Positions 1-11,700 of a stretch of 64,000 nucleotides of DNA are shown here, in pieces. The translations under genes were made by a program, and so were the position numbers. The stretch is from Nageia nagi (lineage: Eukaryota > Pinophyta). The first letter of the stretch is position 1, and each line of letters starts with the position of its first letter. Below the pieces are notes generated by a model that made no database searches, was not told the origin of the DNA, and saw only the letters and a list, made by a program, of their open reading frames with translations. Where the stretch lies: NCBI GenBank assembly GCA_050084985.1, contig JBITNC010000001.1, positions 125,054,001 to 125,118,000 on the forward strand, in the 5' to 3' direction.

Positions 1-560
1 GCACTTCACTCAGCAATTATTTCTCATGATGTGGGACGCACCTCCTCTAGGAGGCATTCTTGGTGATTTGAAGTTATTTTATGTAATTAGAGGTTATTAC
101 GCCATTCTATGGCCTTCTGATGTGGATGAGTATTCATCTTGGGTGCAAAAATGTGTTGATTGAGCACTTAAGGTTGGACGTCTCTCTTCTAGGGATCTAG
201 GAGTGATTTTTAATTAATTAAAAGTATTCTATTATTTAATTAGGAGTCTTGGGCTAATTTCCACCATCAGATGTAAAAATGTAATTAGTGACCTCAATTT
301 ATGCTCCTAAAGGGTGATGTCTCACTTATGGGACATAATGAGGCCTTAAGTTGTAATTTGGTGGGCCCATTAAGTCAATTAGGCTAGATGCCTCATCTTG
401 GGGAGGAATTAGAATGTCTAGGTTGGGTTGACCAACCCTTTGAGTGAGACGCCTCCTATAGAAGGCAATTAGAGTCCGACGTCGTTTTGTGGACATGAGC
501 TCTCTCCATTCTTCTTGTACACACAATGGATGTACTTGAGGTCTTACATTCCTCAAGCCG
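1..560 (+). mobile_element. LTR-like fragment (gypsy-type), cut by the window start
   Basis: Carries the same ordered short blocks as the LTR-like sequence at 6050-6750 and the gypsy LTRs at 50804 and 53627: TTGATTGAGCA, GGACGTC-type motifs, and AGGAGTGATTTTTAATTAATTA near 188-221. No termini are visible, so it is called from internal similarity only. Confidence 0.45.
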
Positions 561-719
561 TAATCGACTGCTACATTAAGGCCTAGCATTCCTCAACATT
601 CCAAAGACTGCTACTAAGGGTCTGGCATTCCCTAAGGCTACCTGAAGATTGCCATCATTGGTGTTGTTGTTGAGATCTACCATTGCTGTCATTCTCATCT
701 GATCCAATTCTACATAACC

Positions 720-1030
720 TAATGTATCATCCATATTATGATATTTATTGTATATAATTGTGTATTGTATATAGGTTTCTTGTCCCTTGTTTTGAACACT
801 TACAAATTGCTTGTGCTGGAGTATATAAAGGGTGGCAAACAAAAGCAAAGGGATAAATATCTCATTGCTGGTCTCTCATCTTCTTTGTCATCTCCCCAAA
901 CCATTGGGCATGGATAGAGTTCAATAGTTGCTTATATTTATGTTTTAGAATAATACGAGAATATGAAGGTTTTTCTTTTAACTTCTATGAAGAATTCTTT
1001 ACTTTTGAAATGAAATCTTTTTCGGTTTAT
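720..1030 (+). repeat. Diverged direct repeat, first copy (partner 2175-2470)
   Basis: Shares ordered blocks with 2175-2470: TATCATCC, TTGTATRTA runs, ATCTTCTTTG, then AATCTCCCAAG/CATCTCCCCAAA, and TTTCAATAGTTGC/GTTCAATAGTTGC. The solo LTR at 1239-2036 sits between the two copies. Similarity is partial, so the duplication is old. Confidence 0.5.
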
Positions 1031-1238
1031 AGCTGATTCCAAACTTTTATAGCTATTGTAAAATTTTTTGGTTTGAATATATAACTAAATTCATTGCAAT
1101 ATGGAAGAGTGTGATATCAAAGTCTTGATGTATTGATTTTTTTTCTCTATTTGTTTTTGAAGTTGTTTGGGGAACAAAAAGTTTATGACATTATTATAAT
1201 TCTTTTATTTTCTATATGGTTAATATTTTTGAGGACAT

Positions 1239-2036
1239 TGTGATGTTCCCAAATTATACTTATTCCAAATGATTAGTAAATGAGCAATAATCCAAGAAAT
1301 GAGCAAGAACAAGAAATTATGCCACAAAAATATCCAACGCACAAGCCAAAATGGAGAAATAATGCCCACGTCTCAATATTGAACAATGATGGAGCAAGAT
1401 ACAACCAAATGGCCCAAGAGGGCTGACGTTTGGTTCAATGGACCATAACTAGGGCGTAGTACTCTCCAAATGTTGATGTCACACTACTAGGACCTTCAAC
1501 CCTTGGATCTGAGATGCAAGTTTGGTTTGATTAAGGGTTTTCATCATTAGCCAAGATCTAGTGAAGGCTACGTCCCACTAAACCCTTCTCCACGTTGGGT
1601 TTTCATCCAAGGAGTGGCCCAAGAGATGGTGTTGCCACTCCAAAGATAGAAGATGTCAAAATATCTCAATAATCATGTCCTCCTACTCTTGCGCTAGCCA
1701 TATAAATAGGATTCCCTCAAGGATGGGCGCCTACACAACCATCAAGGAGACGTCATGCTTGGGTGTCCATATCATGCCTCGGGATCACACCAAATCATGC
1801 ACTCATCGTCTAATCAAGATTTGTGCCTTGGGGATCGACAATATCTCACTTAAATGATCCTAATCTTCCTCTAGGAGGGAGATGTCCCACTTTGGGGCTC
1901 ACAATTGATCCATGGGACCCATAAGTCTCCTATTCGAGGTTACATTAATGCCTAAGAATACATGCAACTAATAAATAAATACTCCTAACTGCAAAATCAC
2001 CCCTAAAAGGAACAGCTTCTAAAAGGGAACATCACA
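1239..2036 (-). mobile_element. Solo LTR with 12-bp inverted termini
   Basis: The termini are TGTGATGTTCCC at 1239-1250 and GGGAACATCACA at 2025-2036, a perfect inverted pair with TG...CA ends. The flanks GACAT (1234-1238) and AACAT (2037-2041) match at 4 of 5 bases, a likely aged target duplication. The interior blocks near 1860-1950 (AGGAGGGAGATGTCCCAC, TGGGACCCATAAGTCTCC) match those of the solo LTR at 57725-58915 in the same orientation, and that LTR reads on the minus strand. No gag/pol and no second LTR. A small TIR transposon is the alternative; the LTR-like interior argues against it. Confidence 0.6.
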
Positions 2037-2722
2037 AACATCAATTAAATCACTGCCACCTTCACTACATTCACATGTAGAAATCTATTTCGATTCAATG
2101 GTAACCATAATATCATTGTGCATATGTGCAAATTGTCTTTTCGTGTCTCTGAACCAATACTAGGTAACCCATTCTATCATCCGTATCATTATACTTCTAT
2201 TGTATGTAGTATATACCTGTGTATATTATATAAACTAATTTCTGTGGTTCTTTTCTACTCTTATGAACTGTTTGTAGCCAGACCTGTACGTATATGTTGC
2301 AATCTAAAGTGAAGTGGTAAATATGTCATTAATGATTCCATGATCTTCTTTGCAATCTCCCAAGCCAATGAGCACAGATAGATTTCAATAGTTGCATATA
2401 CTTTTATTTTTGAATGATATAAGAATACATTAGATGTTGAAATGTCATTTGTTGTGAATTCCAAGCTTTCATTGATATTTTTGGGATGAAATGCCTTTAG
2501 TATGGAAGAGAGTAATATCAAAGAATTGGTAAATTAAGATTGTCACTTGTTCATTGGTAGACACAGTTTGAAACAACTATATTTCTTTATTGAAAAATTA
2601 ATCATTTTTATATTTTCTATATCTTACATTTGAATTTCCTATCAAGATGAAAACTAAAGTCGGGAAGCTTCGAGTGAAAAATTATCCCTTTGGTTGACAT
2701 ATGTTCATTATACTTCTTGCAG

Positions 2723-2787
2723 TGTGTTGTGGAAGAAGTACAAGGCCCAAGCCAAGCCCGAACCCGTAAAGAGCGTTTCATTTCTGG
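2723..2787 (+). CDS. MSH1: MSH1 exon a (end of mismatch-recognition domain)
   Basis: Acceptor TTGCAG at 2717-2722 and donor GTTAGT from 2788. The exon enters in phase 0 and leaves with two bases of a Gly codon. It encodes CVVEEVQGPSQARTRKERF followed by ISG, matching the close of MutS domain I in plant MSH1. A longer open frame (2690-2878) runs through both splice sites and is not a real ORF. The preceding exon, which should encode the FYE motif and a conserved NLRQTLDDL-like segment, is not found in 1-2722. Confidence 0.93.
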
Positions 2788-5700
2788 GTTAGTTAATTTC
2801 TTTTTATCACATATTGCGTATCTTTTTATCACATATTGTGTATCAGCAGTAGTTCTTTCAGAGCATTTTTTGTTGTGACTAGCTATGAAAATTGAATGCC
2901 CCCAGAGACAGGTATGAAATGGATCAGGGTATGTAATGATTGAATTAGGTGCCAAAAAGATGCAAATGATAATAATATGTGATCAAATAGTAGTGTTGTA
3001 GACTTACTAATTGTCACTAAATCTTGAAGGGGTTTGTCTCCCTGCTTTGTAGCTGTTGAGAGCTCTATAAGATAACGGCCTATTAACTGTAAGCACCATC
3101 ATTCATACACAAAAGTGTTAAGAGAGTTTATGTTTTGTGTGTTTCTGTGTAGAAGAAAGGAATCATATTAATGTATATAATCTACAAGAATCAGCCAATT
3201 GGATACAAAATATCTAGATTTGAAGCAATAAAGTGCATGTGTTCAAGATAATAATGGGATCTACCTATATGCAAGGGTTGTCTGATATACATACTTGGAC
3301 TTAAATTCTAAAATAAAACAAAACCCTTCCAGAGGAACCTTTATATGTTTGATTACAAGGGAGGAATGCCTTGATACATATGGAACACATAGCAGTGTAG
3401 GGTGTCTGTTCTACTTAATTCACCCAAATTTCTTTTGAGGGCCAACAATGATACTCAGTTGATTTAGAATTTGGAAAAATCCCTTCTCTTTTCTTGGGAA
3501 AGGTTGCTTATTTTACAGGGAATTGTTCTCTTGTTGATTTACGTATACATCTGCAATGCAACCTGTGGAGAACTAAAGCATATCTGCAGCAGTTGATTGT
3601 GTTTTAGCTCATTCGTAGTGACCTTGAAATAGTTTACGTAGCATGTTAACAATTGTGCTGGGCATCTCATTATCTTGCATGAATATCTCTCCTGAAAATG
3701 ATCTTTACTATCTTGTTAGCAGCCATAGATACAGTTGCATTAGGACAACTGTGTATTTTGTGGCTATTTTCTTGCCTACTAGTCCCATTGAAATTGCAGT
3801 GTGGATGAGAAGAGTACATTGCTATAGGCATTTAGAGCCATAACCATCAGCATTGGAGCCATAAGAAAGATAATGTATGAACCAGGAGTAATCTGATAAA
3901 GTTTTACTGAATGCAATATAGTATGAAGTGTAAACATGTAATTGACATTGATGAAAAAACATCAGATATTATAGTTTAGGCTATATGGTTATCCAGTGTG
4001 TAACATTCCCTTTTTGTAAAAATTAGTTAATTTTGGAATCCTAGGGATTCCCTTTTTGTAAATATTTACTTTCTTACATAATTGTTGCTAATTCCTTGTG
4101 ATAGAACTATAAAGGTCCATTGGACCCACTTGTAATCCCCATGAGGGACGTTTTCCTCCCAAGCTAGGAAATGTTATTTTATTTAATATTTAACGTACTT
4201 GGAGATCCCAAAGATGATTGTGGGAATCCCAAGGCTTGTATAGCACCTAGCACATGGATAGACACCTATTTGCCCCAACGTTGGATTTGGGAGCACTTGT
4301 ACACATGCACCAACCTTGGGGAGACTCCTAGACCCCCACATTGGCCCATGATGACCACCTTGCCCCCATGCATGACTCCTAGACCCATGTTGTACCTTGG
4401 ACTCCCACGTGGCATGCGTGGCATCTTAGGACCTCACGTTGAGCATTTATGACCCCTGGGTACCCACGTTGGGTATGCCTGACCCTAGGCACCCACGTTG
4501 GAGTTCTTGGGCCTCCAAAAGGCCAAAGTTGAGATTGAGAGGATGGGGATGACTTCTAGGTGAGATTCAGATCCAGTTGTGAGCTATATAAGGCTAAGGA
4601 AAATTATATCTGAGATAGACTGAATTTTATATTGAAACCTTTCTCTTCGGAGCTATAAAAAACTTGGCGGTGTCAAGCACCCTTGGGCATGGAGCACAAG
4701 GAGAGCGCAGGAGGCTTAGGAAACCTTTTGTCTTAGACGGTTGGGGTGTTGTTTGTGCGAGTGAGGCTACCCTACCCTGAGGCGTGCACAAGCGGTCTTC
4801 ATCTCTGAATTCATCCGATGGCATTCCGGAACCACATCTGATCTCTTCGCCGGGAGCTAGCCTATGAGGGACCACTTCAGTGAGGCATCCACAACGTTGG
4901 TTGGAGGTGGTTGATCTACTCAATTTTTCATTATCTATCTCAGCATTGCGTGTGCCCTAGTTGGCTCCTTGGAGGCCAATGTTGAGCTCTTTGGTCCTGG
5001 AATTGTATCATTTACTATTTTCATCCTTGATACAGCCGTGGGCACCTTTGGATCTCAATAATAGTCTCATTGTGTGATGTTCATGCTTCTATATTCCCCA
5101 CATTGAGCTATTTTGTATATTTCTGCTTGTGTAATGGAACGTTGGCATATCTGGATGTATTTGGCATAGCATACTTGAGGTGCATGACATTGGGCATTTA
5201 AGTGATATTTCTTGCTTATAGAGTGATCGTTGGCATTCCTGGCTTCTTGTTGCATGTAATTGATGCCCTAGTTCAAACGTGGCATGCTTAAAGGTTGAAT
5301 TGAATATTGTTTTGGCTAATTTCTGTATTAAGTAGTTTTAGGGATATTACACAGTGGGTCAAATATTATGGTTATGTTTCACATATTATAGTTTATACTA
5401 CATGTCCTTATGTTGTAAAATATATTCTTATGGAAATTAGCCTGTTGAGTTGAACCACTAAATTCCTAAGGTAACAATGGTGAAAGCTTCTAAATGCAAC
5501 AAAGATACTAACAGAAATACATATATTTCCCATTCATCATTGCAGCTCTTCTATCTTCTATTTAGAACATATGTATTTGTGCTTCTGATATGCCTTATAA
5601 TTCACATCAACGGTGTTATTAGAGCCAATCTATGTTTTGTTTGTTGTCCTATCTGATTCCCAACCTACATTAAACACAAATAGGAAGCACAAGAGATGTT

Positions 5701-8700
5701 TGCCGAGATTATGGTAGTGGTTATGAGACCAATTGGTTGGCCTTGCTGGCTGTATCTCCAAATGGTCTTGTGTCAGCCCTGCTGAAACAGAAAAAAGAAT
5801 AGCAATCAATACATGCTGGGACTATTATGTTGGTTGCTATAATGGAATCTCTACTATGTAATATTCCAAAATGGTCTTGTGTCACTTTGTACATGACTTT
5901 TGGTTGCTATAATGGAATCTCTACTATGTAATATTCCAAAATGTAAATGTTCCATTTTCTCTTGCTACTTAAAATGGGACACTCTCTTCATTGTGAATTT
6001 TTAGTACTTAGAGCTATTTTTGGTATTTTGTAATAGTTTGGTGTCGGCAGGACATAATAAAATAATAAATTGACCCTATGATGTTCAACGCCTCACTCTT
6101 GGTTGAAAAAATGCATTAATTGAGCATCCCAAGGTGGACATCCCTCTTGTAGGGGTATTAGGAGTAAAATTAATTAATTAATGTGTCTTCATTTATTTTA
6201 CTAAAGCACGGGCCATATTTTGTAACTTGGGGATCTAATTTGACACCTCAAGGTGGGACACCCAACTAGGAGAGTAAATTATAATTTGTAGGAGTGATTT
6301 TATGTTTTGTTAGTGGACTAGGTCTCGACCAGTCACCCTTTTATGGACTAAATGGGTATTTAAGGAGAAGGGCTCACTTGAAGGAGATCATCTATCTTCT
6401 ACCATTTAACAAATTATTGACCTTGGTCAACCCCGTTGGAGTTTGCAGTTGGATTAGTTGTTGCTCTTTCCTCTTGCGGACGAAAACCCTCAAGAGTGGT
6501 GCCATCTGGGGGATGGAAACCCTCAAGGTGTGGAATTAGGCCTTGGTGCCTTTATATAAGAAAATTAGCATCAAATCTACATTGGAAGCCCTGGAGCTTC
6601 ATTTGTAGTTTAGAGTGAAGACACGTACAGTTTGTCCAACTTTAAAGGTGGGAATGAGGATCCTAGAATCCCAAATTGGCCCTAGGAGTGAGACGTCTGG
6701 CTTGAGAAGGCAGTTTGTGATTATTTTGAGAACTTCATAGTGGTGGTCTTTGAAAGAATTGCACTATAACATGAACAATCCTAAACTACCAAAATCACAT
6801 GAAAGCTCTCAATTCACATCTAACTATCACACAAAGCAATCTCACAAAGATAACACAAGATGTAAGTGGTTCCTCCAACTAGGAGTACATCCACTAACTA
6901 GATCTCTCTTCTTAACAAATATGAACTCTTACAATCCTCCTACTCTTTTCTCCTAACCACTATCCTATAGCATTACTTTACTCCACAATTGGTGTGTGAT
7001 CACAAAGAGAGAGCCTTCTATTTATAGGCCAAAATACCTCTTTGGATCACCCTTTTATCCAATGTACAAAAACATGACATGCACATCTTTTTACCCAAGG
7101 GGCATGCTCATGACATGGAGTGTAGGACAAGTTACATTATCATATTCACTTAAATACTTAAGGTTTCAAAGGATACCTTTAAGTATTAGTGAACTTATAT
7201 AGAAGATTTAATACAAACCTTTACAATAATGCATTATACATTCCAACACTCCCTCTTAATGCTCTATTGGGATAGAGCGAGTAAAGAGAAGAAAAAGAAA
7301 AGTAAGAGAGTTTTCCTCCAAACAGATACAACGGAGATGAGAACTTTTTACATATTTGTAAAGTAAAAAAGATCTAGTTTGAGACTCACTACTTTGCTAG
7401 ATACAATTATTAACCACAATCAGTTTCAATGTACATGAAGTAGTCATCCAACTGGAAGTCATGAAGAGTCTTTAAGAGCCTGCATACCTGAGGTAAGTAA
7501 CTTGCAATTTCAAAGGAACCTGCAAGTTAGATGCATCATATTCATATCAACAAGGATAGATGAATCACACAAATGCCATCATGAATTGATCAATGGTGCA
7601 CTATAAGTCATCACGAAGATGCCATGCCAAAAAACTTAGTCACTTGTTGTATATAAAACATGTGTTGATTATCATTACAAAATAGAGCATGCACATACGA
7701 GTTCTTCTCATATAGATAACTGAACAGTGCCAAAAGACACAAGAGTTCCTCACACATAGATAACTGAACATTGCTAGATTGACCAAAATAGAGCATGAAC
7801 ATATGAGTTCCTCACATATGGATAACTGAACGGTGCCAAAAAACACATAAGAGTTCTTCACACATGGATAATTGAAAAGGGCTAGATTGGCCAATTTGTA
7901 CAAGAAGTTCCTCACGCAGAGCGAACTTACCATGAAGGTGTATAACAAAATCAACACTATACAGCACAAAATCCTCCTAGGGGTGAAGTTGTCATCACAA
8001 ACATGAATTCAACACAAGAATTCAAACTTCACTCCTCCTTGAGGGCAACTTTACCAATCCGATAGCATCCCTAAGCTTATAGTATTGAGCTTCCGGGAGG
8101 GGCTTGGTGAATAAATCAGCGGAGTTCAAGGTGGATGGACAATACTCGAGGTGTATGATGCTATCAGAAACCTTCTCCTTGATAAAATGGGCATGGATTT
8201 TCACATGTTTTGTTCTATGATGGAACACAAGATTCTTAGCCAAAGAAATAGTCGACTGATTGTTTGAAGAAATCAAAGATGAGCCACCTTGCTCATACCC
8301 AATTTCTTTCAGAAGATGCCTTAGCCAAATGGCTTCTTGGGTTGCAATAGACATGGCACGATATTTAGCTTCTGTGGTGGAAAGAGAAACAGTAGGCTGC
8401 TTCTTGGAAGCCTAAGAGATAGCACTTGAACCAATGCTAGCCAAAATTTGAGAATCCAGAGAGAACAAACGAAGACAACTTAGAATACTTGAGAGCAAGA
8501 TCTTTAGTCCCTGCAACATACCTCAAGATTTGCTTAACAACATTGAGGTGCTCAACATATGGTTTCTGCATGAATCGAGCCATTAAATTCATTGCAAAGG
8601 CAATATCTGACTTGAATATAGTCAAATACAAAAGACTACCAATTAATTGCTTGTAAGTTGTAGCATCAGCTAACTAAGAGTTGGAGCTCAGAGAAACAAT

Positions 8701-11700
8701 GATTCCAGAAGAGATTGGGATCGCAACATATCTACACTCCATTCCAAACTTCTGCAAGATGTTTGATATATACTTAGATTGATTGAGGTAAGTACAATCC
8801 TTGTATTGATACACTTGCATTCGAAGATTGTAGTGTAAGAGACCAAGATCAATCATATCAAATGTTGCTTTAAGTTTGGATATACACTCTTGAATGTTTT
8901 CATCATTAGTTCTAGTTATCAGAAGATCATCCACATAAAGGAGAATCAAGACTACGTCTTTCCCTTGATTGAGCTCATATAGATTGGAGTCAGAAAAACA
9001 CTTGGAGAAACCAATATCTGCAAAGTACCTTGAAATTTTCTTGTACCAGGCTCGTGGTGCTTGCTTAACTCCATACAATGACTTCTTTAGCTTGCATACA
9101 AAGGACTCTTTGCCTTCCACACTAAACCCTTTTGGTTGATTCATGAAAATTTCCACATCTAAGTCACCATTGAGAAATGCACTCTTGACGTCAAGTTGAA
9201 AAACGTTCCATCCTTGAATTGCAAAAAGAGCAAGGATAACTCTCATATTAGGCATCTTTGTCATGGGAGCAAAGGTTTCCTCATAATTTACACCGTATTT
9301 CTGAGCAAAACTTTTAGCTACTAATCTTGCCTTGTATTTCTCAATATCTCTATCTGAATTGAACTTGACCTTGTAGATCCACTTATTGCCAATCACATTC
9401 TTTTCATTGGGATAAGGAACCAAGTCCCAAGTTTTGTTTTTAATAAGCGTCTCATACTCCACTTTCATGGCTTCCATCCAGCACTAGTGCTTAGAAGCTT
9501 CTTTGAAGGTTGAGGGCTCATGCTTGTTGTCAATCTTGGTAATTAAGGATTTGTTCAAGGTCATGCTCTTTGTTACCTTTTGTGTTGGAGAATTTTGTTT
9601 TTGAGGTGACTTGTCTACATCAATATCCAACCAACTAGGAGCAACTAAAGAGTCCTCTGGATCATCAACATCCTCATTAGAAGCAGATTCTTCAGGAAGT
9701 TCATTGAACTTTACATTCCTTGAAACGAACATTGCTTTTGGAGAGTAGAGCATGTAGCTTCTATGTTGATTGTCATAACCCACAAAGATGTATTTTTCAG
9801 CTCTTTTGTGCAATTTCTTCCGTTTCTCAGAAACAATGTAGGAGAATGCTTCACAACCAAACACCCTATGGTGAGAAATGTTAGGTTTTTTTCTTGACCA
9901 TGTCTCAAAAGGAGTTTTACTTTGAACGGCTTTTGTGGGACACCTATTCAAGGTGTAAATAACAGTGCTCACAGCTTCACCTCACAAGAATTTAAGAAAA
10001 TTACCCAACATGCATCTAGCCATCTCTATAATTGTTTTGTTTTTCTTTTGGGTAACACCGTTCTGCTGAGGAGTGTATGGAATTGTAAACTGCCTCTTGA
10101 TTCCATACTTAGCACAATAGTCATCGAACTCATTGTTGCTATATTCTCTCCCATTATCTGATCTCAACATCTTGATTTTGAGATTAGTTTGATTTTCAAC
10201 AAAGGTTTTAAAAACCTTAAAACTCTCAAAGGTTTGATCCTTGTGCTCAAGTAGATACCCAAAGGTCATCCTACTATAGTCATCAATGAAGGTTAAGACA
10301 TAAGATGCTCCTCCAAGCAACTTAGTCTGAAATGGACCCATCAAATTTGAATGCACAAGTTGAAGTGGTTGAGATGCTCTTGTTGCCTTATCTTTTTCAA
10401 ACTTTTGTCTATGCATCTTACCAAGAATGTAGTTCTCGTATAGACCAACCAAAGGAGAAATTGAAGGCAAACCTTATACAAGTTCTTGATTTTTTATGAC
10501 TTGAATACTCTTGTGGTTAAGGTGCCTTAAACGATGGTGCCAAAGATTGTCTTTAGAACACACACTAGAAACAAGACACATCTTTGATGGAACTTGATCC
10601 ACAATGTAGAGGTTATCTTTCACAGATCCTTTAACTAAATTGGCAAGTCCTTTTTTAATGTACCAGGATTGAGAGTCGAACTCAAAAGAGTACCATTTTT
10701 TAGCAACTTAGATCATGGAGAGAAGGTTCATTCTTAACTTAGGAACATAGAGAACATTTTCAAGAACCTTTCTATGAATCAGCACACTCCCAATTTCTTG
10801 GAATTCAAGGGTAGAGTTATCATCTATTACAATTGCATCCTTTTTATACTTGTGAAAGTTCTCAAACTTTTCCTTTTGAAAGCATAGGTGATTAGTGCAA
10901 CCAGAGTCAACTATCCATTCAGATGAAAAAGAGCGAGATATGGAGTAGAGCGCCGCAGCAAAACCAACATGAGTATTTTTTTTCCTTTGTAGTTCTTTAC
11001 ATTTCCATTTCCATTGCTTTTGTTCTTTTCCTCTCTTTTCTTTTTGTAGCAATCAATTTGTTTGTGACCTTGAATGCCACAATAGTTACAATTACCATCA
11101 AATTTTTCCTTAGGATATGGATTGTTTGCTTTGCTTTTTCTATCGCTTTGCTTGAAGTGGTTGTTGTTGTCGTTGTTCTTGCTACTGTGGTTGTTGTTTC
11201 TGTTGTTCCTGCTATTGTTGTAGCCATTGCCTCTTTTTTCAAACCTTTTGGAGGAAGAAAGATAAGATTTTTTTTGATGGTTGAACTTCTTCTTGAAAGG
11301 AGTTTTGGCTGCTTCAAGAGCAACGTTATTATTCTAAAGAGAAGAAATCAACAACTTATTGTTAAGGGTTTCCTCATGCTTCAATAGGTGTTTAGAAAGG
11401 TTCTCAAGGGAGAAGACTTCTTTTTCATCATCAAGCCTTGTTTCCATAATCGTCACAAGGTTTCCAAACTTTGAAGAATGATGAAGACCATGAATTTATC
11501 ATTGATCCAATTGCACCCATAAGCACCAAGTTGGGTCCTTAGGTCAATGATTTTGTTCAAGTAGATAGCCACATTTTCATCTTCCTTTTGACGAGATTGA
11601 AGCAACTTTTGGAGAATGGTAAGCTTTCTTGAAAAGTTTGAACCAAGGTAGATTTGTTTAAGCTTATCCCATGCTTCCTTTGCTGAGGTTGAAGAGGAAA

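Noticed and set aside
1-2722. Search for the MSH1 exon upstream of exon a
   Set aside because: No reading on the + strand resembles the expected FYE or NLRQTLDDL-like segments, so earlier exons must lie outside the window.
2690-2878. 62-codon open frame covering exon a
   Set aside because: It reads through both splice sites; only 2723-2787 is MSH1.
10997-11323. 108-codon minus-strand frame rich in Thr
   Set aside because: Shifted frame over the asparagine-rich gag segment; the frame with the CCHC knuckle is the real one.
10923-11387. 154-codon + strand frame rich in Val and Ile
   Set aside because: It is the antisense shadow of the asparagine-rich copia gag and zinc knuckle on the minus strand.
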